Part shown: positions 37,684 through 46,681 of the stretch, piece after piece
How the letters are laid out: each line of letters begins with the position of its first letter
Position numbering within the stretch: position 1 is the stretch's first letter
NCBI RefSeq assembly: GCF_004770055.1
Contig: NZ_RQEP01000018.1
Span: forward strand, 62,001-126,000
DNA from: Leptospira semungkisensis
Lineage (GTDB): Bacteria; Spirochaetota; Leptospiria; Leptospirales; Leptospiraceae
Length of the DNA stretch: 64,000 bases
Direction of reading: 5' to 3'
Notes under the pieces: generated by a model
What the model saw: the letters and a program-made list of their open reading frames with translations, nothing else
What the model was told of the DNA's origin: nothing
Databases searched by the model: none
Made by a program: the position numbers and the translations under genes

Positions 37684-38631
37684 ATGCCCCACAAAGTAGT
37701 TATCATAGGATCCGGGCCTGCAGGTCATACAGCGGCAATTTACTCTGCCAGAGCAAATTTGAATCCAGTCATGTACGAAGGCTTTATGGCCGGAGGAATC
37801 GCGGCCGGCGGACAATTGACTACCACCACTGAAGTGGAAAACTTTCCAGGTTTTCCGGAAGGAATCGACGGAACGAAGCTCACCACTCTATTCAGAGAAC
37901 AGTCCGAGAAATACGGAACTAAGATCTTCACCCAGACCATTACAAAAGTAGATTTTTCTAAAAGACCGTTTCGCATTTGGTCGGACGACGAATTAATCGA
38001 GGCAGAAACCGTAATCATTGCGACTGGTGCCACAGCTAAGAGAATGTTCATCCCTGGAGAAGATTCCTATTGGCAGAAAGGGATCTCCGCTTGCGCAGTC
38101 TGCGATGGGGCACTTCCTATCTACCGAAATAAAGAATTAGCCGTTGTAGGAGGAGGAGACTCTGCTGTAGAAGAAGCGGCTCACCTCACTAAGTTTGCAT
38201 CCAAAGTATATTTGATCCACAGAAGGGACAGCCTCCGCGCTTCCAAGATCATGCAAAAACGCGCGACGACTCATCCTAAGATCCAGATCATCTGGAACAC
38301 TCAGGTCGAAGGCGCTCAGGGAAATGGAAACCAGCTCACTTCCCTTTCCGTAAAAGAAGTAAACACTGGGAAAGTGACTGAACTTCCTGTAGGAGGCCTC
38401 TTCTACGCAATCGGTCATAAGCCGAATACTGAAATCTTCGAAGGTCAGCTGGACCTAGACGAATCCGGTTATATCAAGACTGTTCCTGGTACTACAAAGA
38501 CCAGTGTGGATGGAGTCTTTGCTGCTGGAGACGTGCAAGACAAGGTGTATAGACAAGCAATCACCGCGGCCGGCTCCGGTTGTATGGCGGCTCTGGAAGC
38601 AGAACGCTGGTTAGAAGCACAAGAAGAATAG
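37684..38631 (+). CDS. trxB: Thioredoxin reductase
   Basis: Flavoprotein that reduces thioredoxin with NADPH. The 315-residue chain has the FAD motif [16 protein letters not shown] (9-24), the redox disulfide CAVC near 137 within [12 protein letters not shown], the NADPH motif [12 protein letters not shown], and the FAD end motif [10 protein letters not shown]. Length matches low-Mr bacterial TrxB. ATG with GAGGAA upstream. A perfect palindrome lies between promoter and start, and a GAAA-loop terminator follows. No thioredoxin gene is in the window. Confidence 0.97.
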   Translation: MPHKVVIIGSGPAGHTAAIYSARANLNPVMYEGFMAGGIAAGGQLTTTTEVENFPGFPEGIDGTKLTTLFREQSEKYGTKIFTQTITKVDFSKRPFRIWSDDELIEAETVIIATGATAKRMFIPGEDSYWQKGISACAVCDGALPIYRNKELAVVGGGDSAVEEAAHLTKFASKVYLIHRRDSLRASKIMQKRATTHPKIQIIWNTQVEGAQGNGNQLTSLSVKEVNTGKVTELPVGGLFYAIGHKPNTEIFEGQLDLDESGYIKTVPGTTKTSVDGVFAAGDVQDKVYRQAITAAGSGCMAALEAERWLEAQEE

Positions 38632-38638
38632 AAAGCAA

Positions 38639-38664
38639 AAGAGGCGGGAAACCGCCTCTTCTTA
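38639..38664 (+). terminator. Intrinsic terminator after trxB
   Basis: AAGAGGCGG (38639-38647) and CCGCCTCTT (38652-38660) form a perfect 9-bp stem with a GAAA tetraloop, followed by a T-rich CTTAT. Confidence 0.8.
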
Positions 38665-38715
38665 TATGAAAATCTACTTAGTCTAGTTTATTAGAATATT
38701 AGAAAATACTAAGGG

Positions 38716-39438
38716 CTAAGGGCGCTCTACGATCTGCCCTCTCCTCTGAAGAGTATCATAAATGAACAATGTAGGAAGGTTCGGCTTCTTCTTCGCTGCC
38801 TGTTCTTCCTCCCTTTTTACGATCATCACCAGTTTGTTTTCAGGAGAATCCGGAAGGATCTTTTCCAAATAATATTTTTTGGGAAGGACGGGAGCTAGCT
38901 CATCCAATGCAGGATCGTATACGAATACTTTCTTGGAATCTTTTTGGTTCAGATACCCGTCTTTATTTGTGTCTTCGGGCATTCCGATGATCACGAATTT
39001 CTTTCCCGTTTTTAGTCCCGGAAAGATATTTGCGTAGAGAAGCTCTGGATTCTCCAGATCGGAAGAAGATTTCTCTGGCTCTGCCCCATAGAAATAATCC
39101 CAGATATAAACGCTTTTAGTGAAAACCTTTCGATTTCTACCGGTTTGCAAGTCCACAAAAACCAGGTTCTGTGCATGATTTAAGGTCTTTCTGACCCCGA
39201 AATTCTCTCTGTCTCGATTTAAGCCAAGGGGATAAAATAAGAATCTCCCCCAAGCAACAGCGGAATGTTCTACCAGGTCGTCGTCAGGCTCTACGTATAC
39301 CGTTTGGCTTTTGTTAGACGAAGTCTTCGCAATCTCGATCCCTCGATCGTATACGAACCAACTCTTCAAAAGAGTGAAAACGATCAGAAGGACTATGATT
39401 GCGATCGCCGAATATACGATGGTGCGAAGCTTTTCCAT
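38716..39438 (-). CDS. Single-pass membrane protein of unknown function
   Basis: 240 residues with one N-terminal membrane helix (about 7-25) and a likely extracytoplasmic beta-rich domain (FLFYPLGLNRDRENFGVRKT; KFVIIGMPEDTNKDGYLNQKDS; VFVYDPALDELAPVLP). The NKDGYLNQKDS stretch is an EF-hand-like Asp-rich loop of the dockerin type, which could bind calcium. I do not know a named family. ATG start. It lies upstream of the structured gap and may share a transcript with neither neighbour. Confidence 0.72.
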   Translation of the reverse strand: MEKLRTIVYSAIAIIVLLIVFTLLKSWFVYDRGIEIAKTSSNKSQTVYVEPDDDLVEHSAVAWGRFLFYPLGLNRDRENFGVRKTLNHAQNLVFVDLQTGRNRKVFTKSVYIWDYFYGAEPEKSSSDLENPELLYANIFPGLKTGKKFVIIGMPEDTNKDGYLNQKDSKKVFVYDPALDELAPVLPKKYYLEKILPDSPENKLVMIVKREEEQAAKKKPNLPTLFIYDTLQRRGQIVERP

Positions 39439-39708
39439 AGACGGACCTAAAGAATCTGATCTCGGCTATGTGGGTCAATCTTCTTTTCAGAATGGCCCCC
39501 ACCCAATCTTGCGACCCATAGGGAGCAAGATTCCAGAAGAGTTGGCTGAGCAAAGTGAAGCAAAATGTGATCCGGCTCGAATTGAAATTGGCCCCCACCC
39601 TCATCGGGTGGTGGAGGCGGGTCCCCAGTGGGAGAGGCTCCTCGCCTCTATATCAGAAATTCAGTTCTCCAGCAATGAAAAAAGAAATCGAACTTTTTCG
39701 TGTGGGAA
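39439..39708. other. Hairpin-rich intergenic segment
   Basis: 270 bases with no credible gene and several hairpins: AATCTTGC/GCAAGATT (39505-39512 and 39525-39532), with CCC-ATA-GGG nested inside; CCACCC/GGGTGG (39595-39600 and 39606-39611); and AGAGGC/GCCTCT (39633-39638 and 39644-39649). The word TGGCCCCCACCC occurs twice, about 97 bases apart. It is more GC-rich than nearby gaps. It could be a small RNA, a leader for the minus-strand gene at 38716, or an old repeat. Confidence 0.45.
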
Positions 39709-40587
39709 CTAGTTCGCCTTTCTTTCTAGAACTCCATTTCGATCCGGGATCAGTAGGGAAGAAGAAATTTCCCCAGTATCTTCTCGTAAAACCGTTAAGG
39801 GATTATATGTATCCAGTACGATCTTACCATCCACGATGAAGTTGTATTGGTATTCACCCGGCTTTAATTTTTTGATCACTCTAAAAACGCCGTTCCTTTC
39901 TTTCTCGAGAAAATCGGCCTCTGGATCCCAATGATTGAATTCTCCTACAAGGCTTACCATTTCCGCTTGGGGCTGGTAAATCCGAAACTCCACTGTTCGA
40001 AATTCCTTCTCTTCATAGGGAGAATCTTCTAGGATACGTGTGCTTGTTTGTTTATTTGCTCCGCCCTGGCGATATGCTATTCTGGAAACGAGGGAACCTT
40101 CCCCATCTTCTACCGTATCCGAATTTTCGGGATCATGGGTAAAGATACCGTCCACTTTGAACTTGTATTCGTAGGCAGGTTTCGCTTCGTAGAGTCCGTC
40201 CCCAACAATATCCACCACACCGTAAAATATTCCCTTATCATTCTTTTCTAAGGGAATGCATTGCCAATGGTTGAATTCTCCACAGACGCTTACTTCATCG
40301 TTAGAAAGACCGTCAAAGCTGAACAGGACCCCACGGTTGAGCAGCTTTCCAGTCCTGAGAGAAGCAGCCGTATCCACGAAACGGATGAATCTGGGAGGGA
40401 CTGCCTTTCTTAGGTTCTCCAATTGCCAGAAATAATAGATCTTTTCTTCAGGGAGAGATTCCTCTCCTTCTTCGTAATCCACAGAACGGAACGCGCCGAT
40501 CCAATCTTCCGCTTCTTCGGCGGCGAGTGCGAAGGTCAGCACAAGGGTGAGTAAGGCGATAGCCTTGGCTTTCTTTACCGGAAACAT
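39709..40587 (-). CDS. Secreted protein with two CBM48-like (glycogen-binding) domains
   Basis: 292 residues with a signal peptide (about 1-23). Two copies of the isoamylase-N/AMPK-beta-type carbohydrate-binding fold follow: SFDGLSNDEVSVCGEFNHWQ with YEYKFKVDGIFTHDPEN, and EMVSLVGEFNHWDPEADF with YQYNFIVDGKIVLDTYN. The EFNHW motif is repeated exactly. There is no catalytic domain, so the role would be binding glucan-like or other polymers, or protein-protein contact, in the periplasm. Divergent from the DPF/TPR protein, 128 bases apart. Confidence 0.85.
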   Translation of the reverse strand: MFPVKKAKAIALLTLVLTFALAAEEAEDWIGAFRSVDYEEGEESLPEEKIYYFWQLENLRKAVPPRFIRFVDTAASLRTGKLLNRGVLFSFDGLSNDEVSVCGEFNHWQCIPLEKNDKGIFYGVVDIVGDGLYEAKPAYEYKFKVDGIFTHDPENSDTVEDGEGSLVSRIAYRQGGANKQTSTRILEDSPYEEKEFRTVEFRIYQPQAEMVSLVGEFNHWDPEADFLEKERNGVFRVIKKLKPGEYQYNFIVDGKIVLDTYNPLTVLREDTGEISSSLLIPDRNGVLERKAN

Positions 40588-40715
40588 ATACTAAACCGAT
40601 TGTCGTAGGATTTCCCGGAAAGCCTAAGCGCATTTCTGGTAGGAACTCCTACATCCGACATAAGGAAAAAATCTTTGATCTTTCTGGGATCGGCCGATAC
40701 TATTGGAAGGACTTT

Positions 40716-43700
40716 ATGGCCGAGCCTTCTTCAAATTATTCGGATCAAGAGTTGGAGCAGATCCGCTCCATCTTAGAACCATTGAGTAAAAACCCGGAAT
40801 CTTCGGAAGACCTGAATCCGATGCTGTCCGCATTTCGCGAAAAGATGGGATACGGTGTTCCCATCAATATCGAGGATGAGGACGCTGATTCGGGAGAAAC
40901 TTCGGATGAAGATTCATTCGATTTAGGTGGAGACGATGAAGAAGCGCCTGAACCTATTCAAAAACCCAAGCCCCTCTCTTTCTCAGAAGACGATGATATC
41001 GATCTAGACGAACTATTAACCGAGCCATCTTCCCAGGATGCACCGCCAAGCATTGATGCAGGCGAGGATCCATTCGGTGGCTTTGATGAAAATCCTCCTG
41101 CCTCCGACGATTTCGGCGATTTTGGTAGTCCGGAACCTGAGGCCACTGAAGAAGATCCATTCTCCAGTTCCGGCATGGATGATTTCGGCGCCCCTGATCT
41201 TGGTACAGACGCTCCAGCCGACACAGGAGATTTCGGAGGAGACGATCCTTTCGGTGGTTTGGACTCCGGTCCTGCCTTAGATTCTCCATTAGAAGATTTT
41301 GATACACCTACGCCTGCAGCTTCCGACGATTTCGGTGACTCTTCCGATTTCAATATGGATGATCTGGGCGCTCCTCCTGCTGATTCCGATTCGGATCCTT
41401 TCGGAGGATTGGGAGAAGAAGATTCTCCTTCTGTCTCGGAAGATTTAGGTGATTTCGGTGGAGGAGCTCCTACAGGAGAAGATCCTTTCTCCGGATTCGA
41501 TGCTTCGGGAATGGAAGACAGCCCTGGAGACGAGTTCGGTTTAGGCGAAGGAGATCCGTTCGGAGCGGCACCTGCCGGTGAAACTGATTTCGGCGATCTA
41601 GGCTTTGACGATTCCTCTTCCGATTCGGATGTAGGCAGTTCTTCTTTTGATGAAGCTCCTACAGGAGATAGTGATCCTTTTGCAGACTTCGCTCCGGTTG
41701 CAGGTGGAGCTCATGATCCATTCTCCGATCTTTCAAGCGCAACCTCCGTGCCAGAATCGGATCCATTCGCAGACTTCTCCGCAGAACCTGCCGGCGAAAT
41801 GGAAATGGAATCCGTACCTGAATCTGCTGATTTCACAAGCTTCTCACCGGACTTGGATGCTGACACAGATACGGATCTAGGCTCTGCCGCTTTCGAAGAG
41901 GATCTTAGATCCCTAGGCGGAGAAGAAAAAGAAGATATAGATAAATCCTTAACGGACGAAGAGCTTGCGATCATCCAGAAGGAGATCCTACGTTACCCTC
42001 CTCTTCTCCGCAGGACGGTAATCGAATCCATCGTCCAGGATCGCCTTTCTAAAAAGGCTCAAAGAGATCTATTAGAACTCATTAAAGTAGAAAGCACTCC
42101 TGACGAAGTTGCTGCCTTCCTTTCTTCTGCACTTGGAGTACCAGTCACACTTACTGACAAGACAGGTGCCTACTCGGCGGACGGAGTTCCGATCATTACC
42201 TCCGACCCGATCTACACCAGAGAAGGTTATCTAGAAAGAAGAAAGAAGATCCGCAGAACCTTCTACGCTGTAGCAGCGGCACTTCTTTTTGGATTCGGGG
42301 GATACTTTACTTACAAGCATATCATTCTTCCTAGACAGGCCGCTCAAAATTATGAAGCTGGTCTAGAACAGATCAGAGAAATGGGTGCGAAGAAATTCGC
42401 AGGAAGCCTGGGTGAAGAAGATCGCAAGAAATATCTTACTAGCATAGAAGATTCCTATGATAAAGGATTCGATATCGATCCTTACAATCTGAAATATATG
42501 AACCTATACGGAGTGGAATACAGCCGTGCAGGCGAATACGAACTATCTTTCGAAAAATTATTCGGAAGAATAGAGCCTGATCTGGGTGCAGGAACATTAG
42601 ATTCTTGGAATAAAAGAGAACAGGCTCCTATGGTCCACCTAGCCCAAGGAGAATCTTGGAGCGACAAGAAATTCAAGACCAGCACGGTAGTAAACCAAGG
42701 AAAAGAAGGAGTTAAATTCCTTTTAGACCAAGAGAAAACCGCAAGAAAGGTCGTTGTCCCTGGAGCCTTCTTAGTCATGAGATTGAGAGAAAAATCTCAT
42801 GATAATAATACGTATCGAAATCTAGGCTGGTTCCATTCTCAGATCATGCCGGATTTCGCAGAACCTAGCGAAGGCAAGAAAGGAAGATATAAAAACGACG
42901 CGTTGTCTGTGGATTATTATAGCAAAGTATTCACAGACGGAGAAAGTCCGTATGACGAGCTTTCTACCGCAGGGATCGCAAAGATCTATTATAATCGTAG
43001 AGAATTCGGAAAGGCAGCATCCTTCTATAATAGGATTGTAGAAGCGAATCCTAAAAGTGTTCCAGGTCAATCCGGTTTGATCTCCACCTATCTGGAAATG
43101 TGGAAGGAAAGCGGGGATCCACAATTCGTTCTGAACCACCATCGACTTCTTAGAAATAACCTGGATATGGAGTCTGAACTCCCCTTCTATACTCTCTCAA
43201 AACTGGCATCCTTTTATGCGAGCATTGATCCTCAGGAACTTAGAATTAAATACAATATCAATCCTGTGGATCAAGTTTCCGGCATTGAGATAGAAGAAAG
43301 CGCAATCCGACTTTTAGATACGATCTACAGAAGATCTATGGAAGACGAAAGAACCGGAACCGAGATCGAAGGAAAGGATTACGCAGAAGGTTATTACCAA
43401 CGAGGGCAATATTATCTTTCTCAAAAGGAAAATATCCAAGCGAGAAGATTCTTTGAGAAAGCGGCTACTCTAGATCCGAAACATTGGCTTGCAGTGTTGG
43501 AACTAGCAGAGCATTCCATTCGAGTCGGAAATTTCGAAGAAGCTAAGGATCTACTGAAAGAAGCGGATTCTCGTTATCTGGCAAGTATGCGCTGGTTCGG
43601 TTCCAAGGATGAGGACGAAACCCTGTATGAAGGAAACCCTGCTCGAATTCATTTTGATCTGGGTAAGATACGTTATCTGTTATCCGCTGGACTTTCCGAT

Positions 43701-44456
43701 AAAGATTCTCTGAAGGAATTCCCTGGCAGAAAGATCTATCCTTTCCGCTCCCGTTCAGAATCCGATGGCAAAAGCCTTTCTGTCCTGAAAGAAGAAGAAG
43801 AAAAACGAAATCGCAGGAACGAGCTTCGCAATTCATTGCAAGAATTCTCTTTAGTAGATGCAGAAGAACCTCAGTTCGATCTCATCCGTAAATGGAGAAG
43901 AGAACTTCCGTCCAGTCTTCTACGTGAAATGAAATTCTATAAGGGCTGGGTGGAATACATGGATTCAGACTTCGACAAAGCCCTTGCGGATTGGACCGGG
44001 TTCGAAGATAAGGATGAATATTATAATCCTACTCTTCTCATGGGAAAAGGAAACGCATTCTTCTATACTGGACAGACCAAAACTGCTCTGGGTTATTTCC
44101 TAAGAGTAAAAGACGATATGGAAGAAAAGCTTCCTCAGATGAGTTCACCTAAAACGGAAGATCCGTATCACCAAGAAGTATACCAGACATTGATCGCAGC
44201 TTATAATAATATTGGGGCTTGTTACGAGACACTTTCTAAGAAAGCAGGAGCGCAAGAAGCGGAGAATTATACCGCGCAGGCTCTGCAACATTATTGGAAG
44301 GCGATAGAGACATCTCGTAAGATCAACGAGGCAAGCGAGATTTCCTTATCGAATAAGGACCTTTTATTCAAGAAAGAAGCTCTCAAAAGAGAACCTCTCT
44401 TAGAAGATTGGGTTTCTCCTACGCTTGAATCGATCAAAGACCTGGTTCGTAAATAA
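40716..44456 (+). CDS. Large membrane protein with acidic DPF-repeat region and TPR domain
   Basis: 1246 residues. Residues about 48-412 are acidic and disordered, with nine DPF motifs and repeated FGDFG/DDFGD words. A single membrane helix (about 514-536, TFYAVAAALLFGFGGYF) follows a folded segment. The remainder holds TPR-like units (DPYNLKYMNLYGVEYSRAGEYELSF; AKIYYNRREFGKAASFYNRI; YYQRGQYYLSQKENIQARRFF). The N-terminal repeat is presumably cytoplasmic and the TPR part periplasmic. ATG with AAGGACTTT upstream. I know no named function; a scaffolding role is inferred. Confidence 0.85.
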   Translation: MAEPSSNYSDQELEQIRSILEPLSKNPESSEDLNPMLSAFREKMGYGVPINIEDEDADSGETSDEDSFDLGGDDEEAPEPIQKPKPLSFSEDDDIDLDELLTEPSSQDAPPSIDAGEDPFGGFDENPPASDDFGDFGSPEPEATEEDPFSSSGMDDFGAPDLGTDAPADTGDFGGDDPFGGLDSGPALDSPLEDFDTPTPAASDDFGDSSDFNMDDLGAPPADSDSDPFGGLGEEDSPSVSEDLGDFGGGAPTGEDPFSGFDASGMEDSPGDEFGLGEGDPFGAAPAGETDFGDLGFDDSSSDSDVGSSSFDEAPTGDSDPFADFAPVAGGAHDPFSDLSSATSVPESDPFADFSAEPAGEMEMESVPESADFTSFSPDLDADTDTDLGSAAFEEDLRSLGGEEKEDIDKSLTDEELAIIQKEILRYPPLLRRTVIESIVQDRLSKKAQRDLLELIKVESTPDEVAAFLSSALGVPVTLTDKTGAYSADGVPIITSDPIYTREGYLERRKKIRRTFYAVAAALLFGFGGYFTYKHIILPRQAAQNYEAGLEQIREMGAKKFAGSLGEEDRKKYLTSIEDSYDKGFDIDPYNLKYMNLYGVEYSRAGEYELSFEKLFGRIEPDLGAGTLDSWNKREQAPMVHLAQGESWSDKKFKTSTVVNQGKEGVKFLLDQEKTARKVVVPGAFLVMRLREKSHDNNTYRNLGWFHSQIMPDFAEPSEGKKGRYKNDALSVDYYSKVFTDGESPYDELSTAGIAKIYYNRREFGKAASFYNRIVEANPKSVPGQSGLISTYLEMWKESGDPQFVLNHHRLLRNNLDMESELPFYTLSKLASFYASIDPQELRIKYNINPVDQVSGIEIEESAIRLLDTIYRRSMEDERTGTEIEGKDYAEGYYQRGQYYLSQKENIQARRFFEKAATLDPKHWLAVLELAEHSIRVGNFEEAKDLLKEADSRYLASMRWFGSKDEDETLYEGNPARIHFDLGKIRYLLSAGLSDKDSLKEFPGRKIYPFRSRSESDGKSLSVLKEEEEKRNRRNELRNSLQEFSLVDAEEPQFDLIRKWRRELPSSLLREMKFYKGWVEYMDSDFDKALADWTGFEDKDEYYNPTLLMGKGNAFFYTGQTKTALGYFLRVKDDMEEKLPQMSSPKTEDPYHQEVYQTLIAAYNNIGACYETLSKKAGAQEAENYTAQALQHYWKAIETSRKINEASEISLSNKDLLFKKEALKREPLLEDWVSPTLESIKDLVRK

Positions 44457-44462
44457 ATACGA

Positions 44463-45314
44463 TTATTTCTTCTTCTTAACGAAAAGAGATTTGATCCAGA
44501 CTACAATAAAGAAACCGAACATTCGGCTCATGCGGATCAATCTCCATGGGCGGACAATAATTCTCCAGAACCAGGTAAGTCCTTTCAGCTTAAAGACATT
44601 AGGCGCCTTCTTCACTTTTCCGGAGAGAATATCCATTGCTCCGCCTACTCCGATCACCACTGCATGACCAAAGAAGGCAGTATTATTCTCAACCCAGATC
44701 TCTTGCTCCGGAAAATCCATTGCAAGAAATATAATATTCGGACTAGTCTTACGAATCGATTCTTTGACGAGTAATTCTCTTTGAGTATTCAAGTAACCGG
44801 CATGTCTACCGACGATACGTACTCCAGGAAAATGTCTAGAAAGATTGAAATATACTTTTTCGACGATCTCTTCCTTTCCGCCGAGTAGAAAGATGGAATA
44901 ATTTCGGAGCTCGCAGAGTCGGACCAGGTCCATCATGAGGGCGATGGTAGGAATTCTTTCCTTTAGTTCACCACCGAGCTTCTTAGCGGCCCACTGGAGT
45001 CCGGCTCCTTCTGCAAGAATGAGGCTGGCCTTTTGAGCGATTCGATGCAATTTCTTGCCTTTGCGCAAGGCCATAGTCTTGATCGGGTCCAACAGAAGAA
45101 CATGATGGAATCTTACCTTCTCCTCCATGAGATGGTAGATCTTTGCGACCGCCTCGTCTAGGCTCGCGTTGTCGAAAGGCACTCCTAAAATAGGAGCCTT
45201 TTCTAGATCGTCCACATTCAGGGTTTGATAATCTAGAAGGTAATCGCGATCATCCTTTGCGGATAAATGGCGTATTTCCCCTGGTTGCTTCATAGGGATC
45301 ATCTTATTGGACAT
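44463..45314 (-). CDS. WecG/TagA/CpsF family glycosyltransferase
   Basis: 283 residues of the GT26 (WecG/TagA/CpsF) type, which add N-acetylmannosamine or related sugars to lipid-linked intermediates. Landmarks: [78 protein letters not shown] and [20 protein letters not shown]. The C-terminal tail is basic ([12 protein letters not shown]), suiting membrane association. ATG start. Its stop abuts the large DPF protein stop (convergent, 6 bases). Likely part of surface-glycan synthesis. Confidence 0.9.
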   Translation of the reverse strand: MSNKMIPMKQPGEIRHLSAKDDRDYLLDYQTLNVDDLEKAPILGVPFDNASLDEAVAKIYHLMEEKVRFHHVLLLDPIKTMALRKGKKLHRIAQKASLILAEGAGLQWAAKKLGGELKERIPTIALMMDLVRLCELRNYSIFLLGGKEEIVEKVYFNLSRHFPGVRIVGRHAGYLNTQRELLVKESIRKTSPNIIFLAMDFPEQEIWVENNTAFFGHAVVIGVGGAMDILSGKVKKAPNVFKLKGLTWFWRIIVRPWRLIRMSRMFGFFIVVWIKSLFVKKKK

Positions 45315-45359
45315 AATTTGTGAGTCAATTGAAACTTAGATTTAAACGTAGGAAGACCT

Positions 45360-46034
45360 TTAAGAAAGAACAGGCAAATCTTTTAGCACTGAGATTACTT
45401 CTCCGAAACGATCCTTATCCGAAGCCCCTGCTATCATAGAATACAAGAAGGCTCCATGGACGGAAAGTTCTCCTATTTCTTTAGGGCCAATTCCTCCGAT
45501 TGGGACGATCGGGATCTTAGCATACCTTAGCGCTTCTTTCAATCCTTCTTGGCCCACCGGATGATCCTCAGTCTGTTTTGAATCAGTGGAATAGATGGGA
45601 CCTAGACCGGTATAATCCCAGAACTCTGGCTCCAGTTCCTCGACATCTTTCCAAGTATGACAGGAAGTGCCTAGATACAGATCGCTATTTCGCAAACGAT
45701 CCTTTTCCGAAGAAGAGAGAGCCTGGTAATCTTCCTTTCCGATATGCAGACCGAAAGAACCCCATTCCAAGGCCTCCTTCCAGTAATCGTTCAATATCAA
45801 AGGAAAATCCGGAAATTCCTGTATCAAACTTTTATAAATCTCCCGGATCTTGGAAATTTCTTCTTTCTTAGCTCTAAGCTGATAGAACGGAATCCAAGTC
45901 CTGTTTCGATTCCAAAGCTCAACTAGATCGCGAGGATTTTTTTCGAATTTAGAACAGTATTCCAGATCTAAAATGGGGTATAACGCAGGAGCCTTCCAAA
46001 TCTCGGGGTGTTTCTTTCTCTGGTGAAAAGCCAA
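45360..46034 (-). CDS. thiE: Thiamine phosphate synthase-like protein
   Basis: ThiE joins the pyrimidine and thiazole halves of thiamine. The 224 residues show FYQLRAKKEE, ILNDYWKEALEWGSFGLHIG, TSCHTWKDVEE and the phosphate-binding GLGPIYSTDSKQT, then PIVPIGGIGP. The chain is slightly divergent from model ThiE proteins. Starts with TTG at 46034; no ATG lies near, and a G-rich site precedes it. Coupled to thiS, 5 bases upstream. Confidence 0.88.
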   Translation of the reverse strand: MAFHQRKKHPEIWKAPALYPILDLEYCSKFEKNPRDLVELWNRNRTWIPFYQLRAKKEEISKIREIYKSLIQEFPDFPLILNDYWKEALEWGSFGLHIGKEDYQALSSSEKDRLRNSDLYLGTSCHTWKDVEELEPEFWDYTGLGPIYSTDSKQTEDHPVGQEGLKEALRYAKIPIVPIGGIGPKEIGELSVHGAFLYSMIAGASDKDRFGEVISVLKDLPVLS

Positions 46035-46039
46035 GAACT

Positions 46040-46240
46040 TTAGCCCCCGCCCACGAATTTTAGGATTTCTATTTTATCTTCTTGGTTTAGAATAATACCC
46101 GACCATGTATCACGTTTTAGGATCTCTCCATTCTTTTGAATGGCGACTGTTTCCGGCTTTAAGCGCAAGGCTTCCAAAAGTGCAAATACGCTGGGAGAAG
46201 AAAGTTCGTCTAGCAAAAGGTCTCTTCCATTCACTTTCAT
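46040..46240 (-). CDS. thiS: Sulfur carrier protein ThiS
   Basis: ThiS carries sulfur as a C-terminal thiocarboxylate for thiazole synthesis. The 66-residue ubiquitin-like protein ends in Gly-Gly-Gly, so the required diglycine tail is present, and it shows KVNGRDLLLDE and VAIQKNGEILKRDTW. ATG with GAGG 9 bases upstream. It precedes thiE directly. ThiG, ThiF and ThiC are not in the window, so the rest of the pathway lies elsewhere. I saw no TPP riboswitch motif upstream. Confidence 0.9.
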   Translation of the reverse strand: MKVNGRDLLLDELSSPSVFALLEALRLKPETVAIQKNGEILKRDTWSGIILNQEDKIEILKFVGGG

Positions 46241-46343
46241 TCCATGTACCTCGGTCGATTACAATTCATTCCATTTTCCAATGCTTGCAAGTCGAATGTT
46301 TTTTGATTTGCCATTCCGCCGTGGGCAAAAACGATTTACCTAT

Positions 46344-46679
46344 ATGACCCGTTTCCTTCTTATTTTATTGGCTTTTGCAGTATTCGGACTGATCTCCTGC
46401 GACCACGAAAGAGACGTACAAGGGAATGCAATGTCATCCTATGTAGCGAACTGCGTGGGTGGCGGATACACTGCATGCAAACATACCTGCGAGAATAAGT
46501 ATGGAAGTTCCGTGGATCCAGATAACGTTGCTCTACTCAACACTTGCATCAGCGGATGTGCGACTAGCTGCAACATTGCAACTTTCTGCGCTCAGATGCA
46601 ACAAGGTTGCAAGAGCAATTGCAAGAGTTATCTGAATGAATGCGTTCTGATCCTAGGCCTTTCCGGCGTAGGCCAATAA
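46344..46679 (+). CDS. Small cysteine-rich lipoprotein
   Basis: 111 residues from ATG at 46344: signal peptide with lipobox GLISC (Cys19), then a mature part with ten more cysteines in a helical spacing (ANCVGGGYTACKHTCENKYG, NTCISGCATSCNIATFCAQ, GCKSNCKSYLNEC). This suggests a disulfide-rich helical hairpin bundle. The frame is open upstream but lacks a signal before this ATG. No named family; the pattern recalls other Leptospira Cys-rich lipoproteins. It abuts rsmE (convergent). Confidence 0.82.
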   Translation: MTRFLLILLAFAVFGLISCDHERDVQGNAMSSYVANCVGGGYTACKHTCENKYGSSVDPDNVALLNTCISGCATSCNIATFCAQMQQGCKSNCKSYLNECVLILGLSGVGQ

Positions 46680-46681
46680 AC

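Noticed and set aside
39314..39604. 96-residue minus-strand frame over the structured gap
   Set aside because: Overlaps the coding start of the 240-residue gene in another frame and has no ribosome site or protein-like composition.
40640..40715. Sigma-28 promoter (GCCGATAC word) before the DPF/TPR gene
   Set aside because: The -10-like word is present but no TAAA-type -35 lies 15 bases upstream.
41000..41900. Long minus-strand frames antisense to the DPF repeats
   Set aside because: Produced by the repeat codons; Ser- and Gly-rich shadow proteins without start sites.
46241..46343. TPP riboswitch upstream of thiS
   Set aside because: The conserved CTGAGA and ACCTGA-like boxes are missing on the minus strand and the gap is short.
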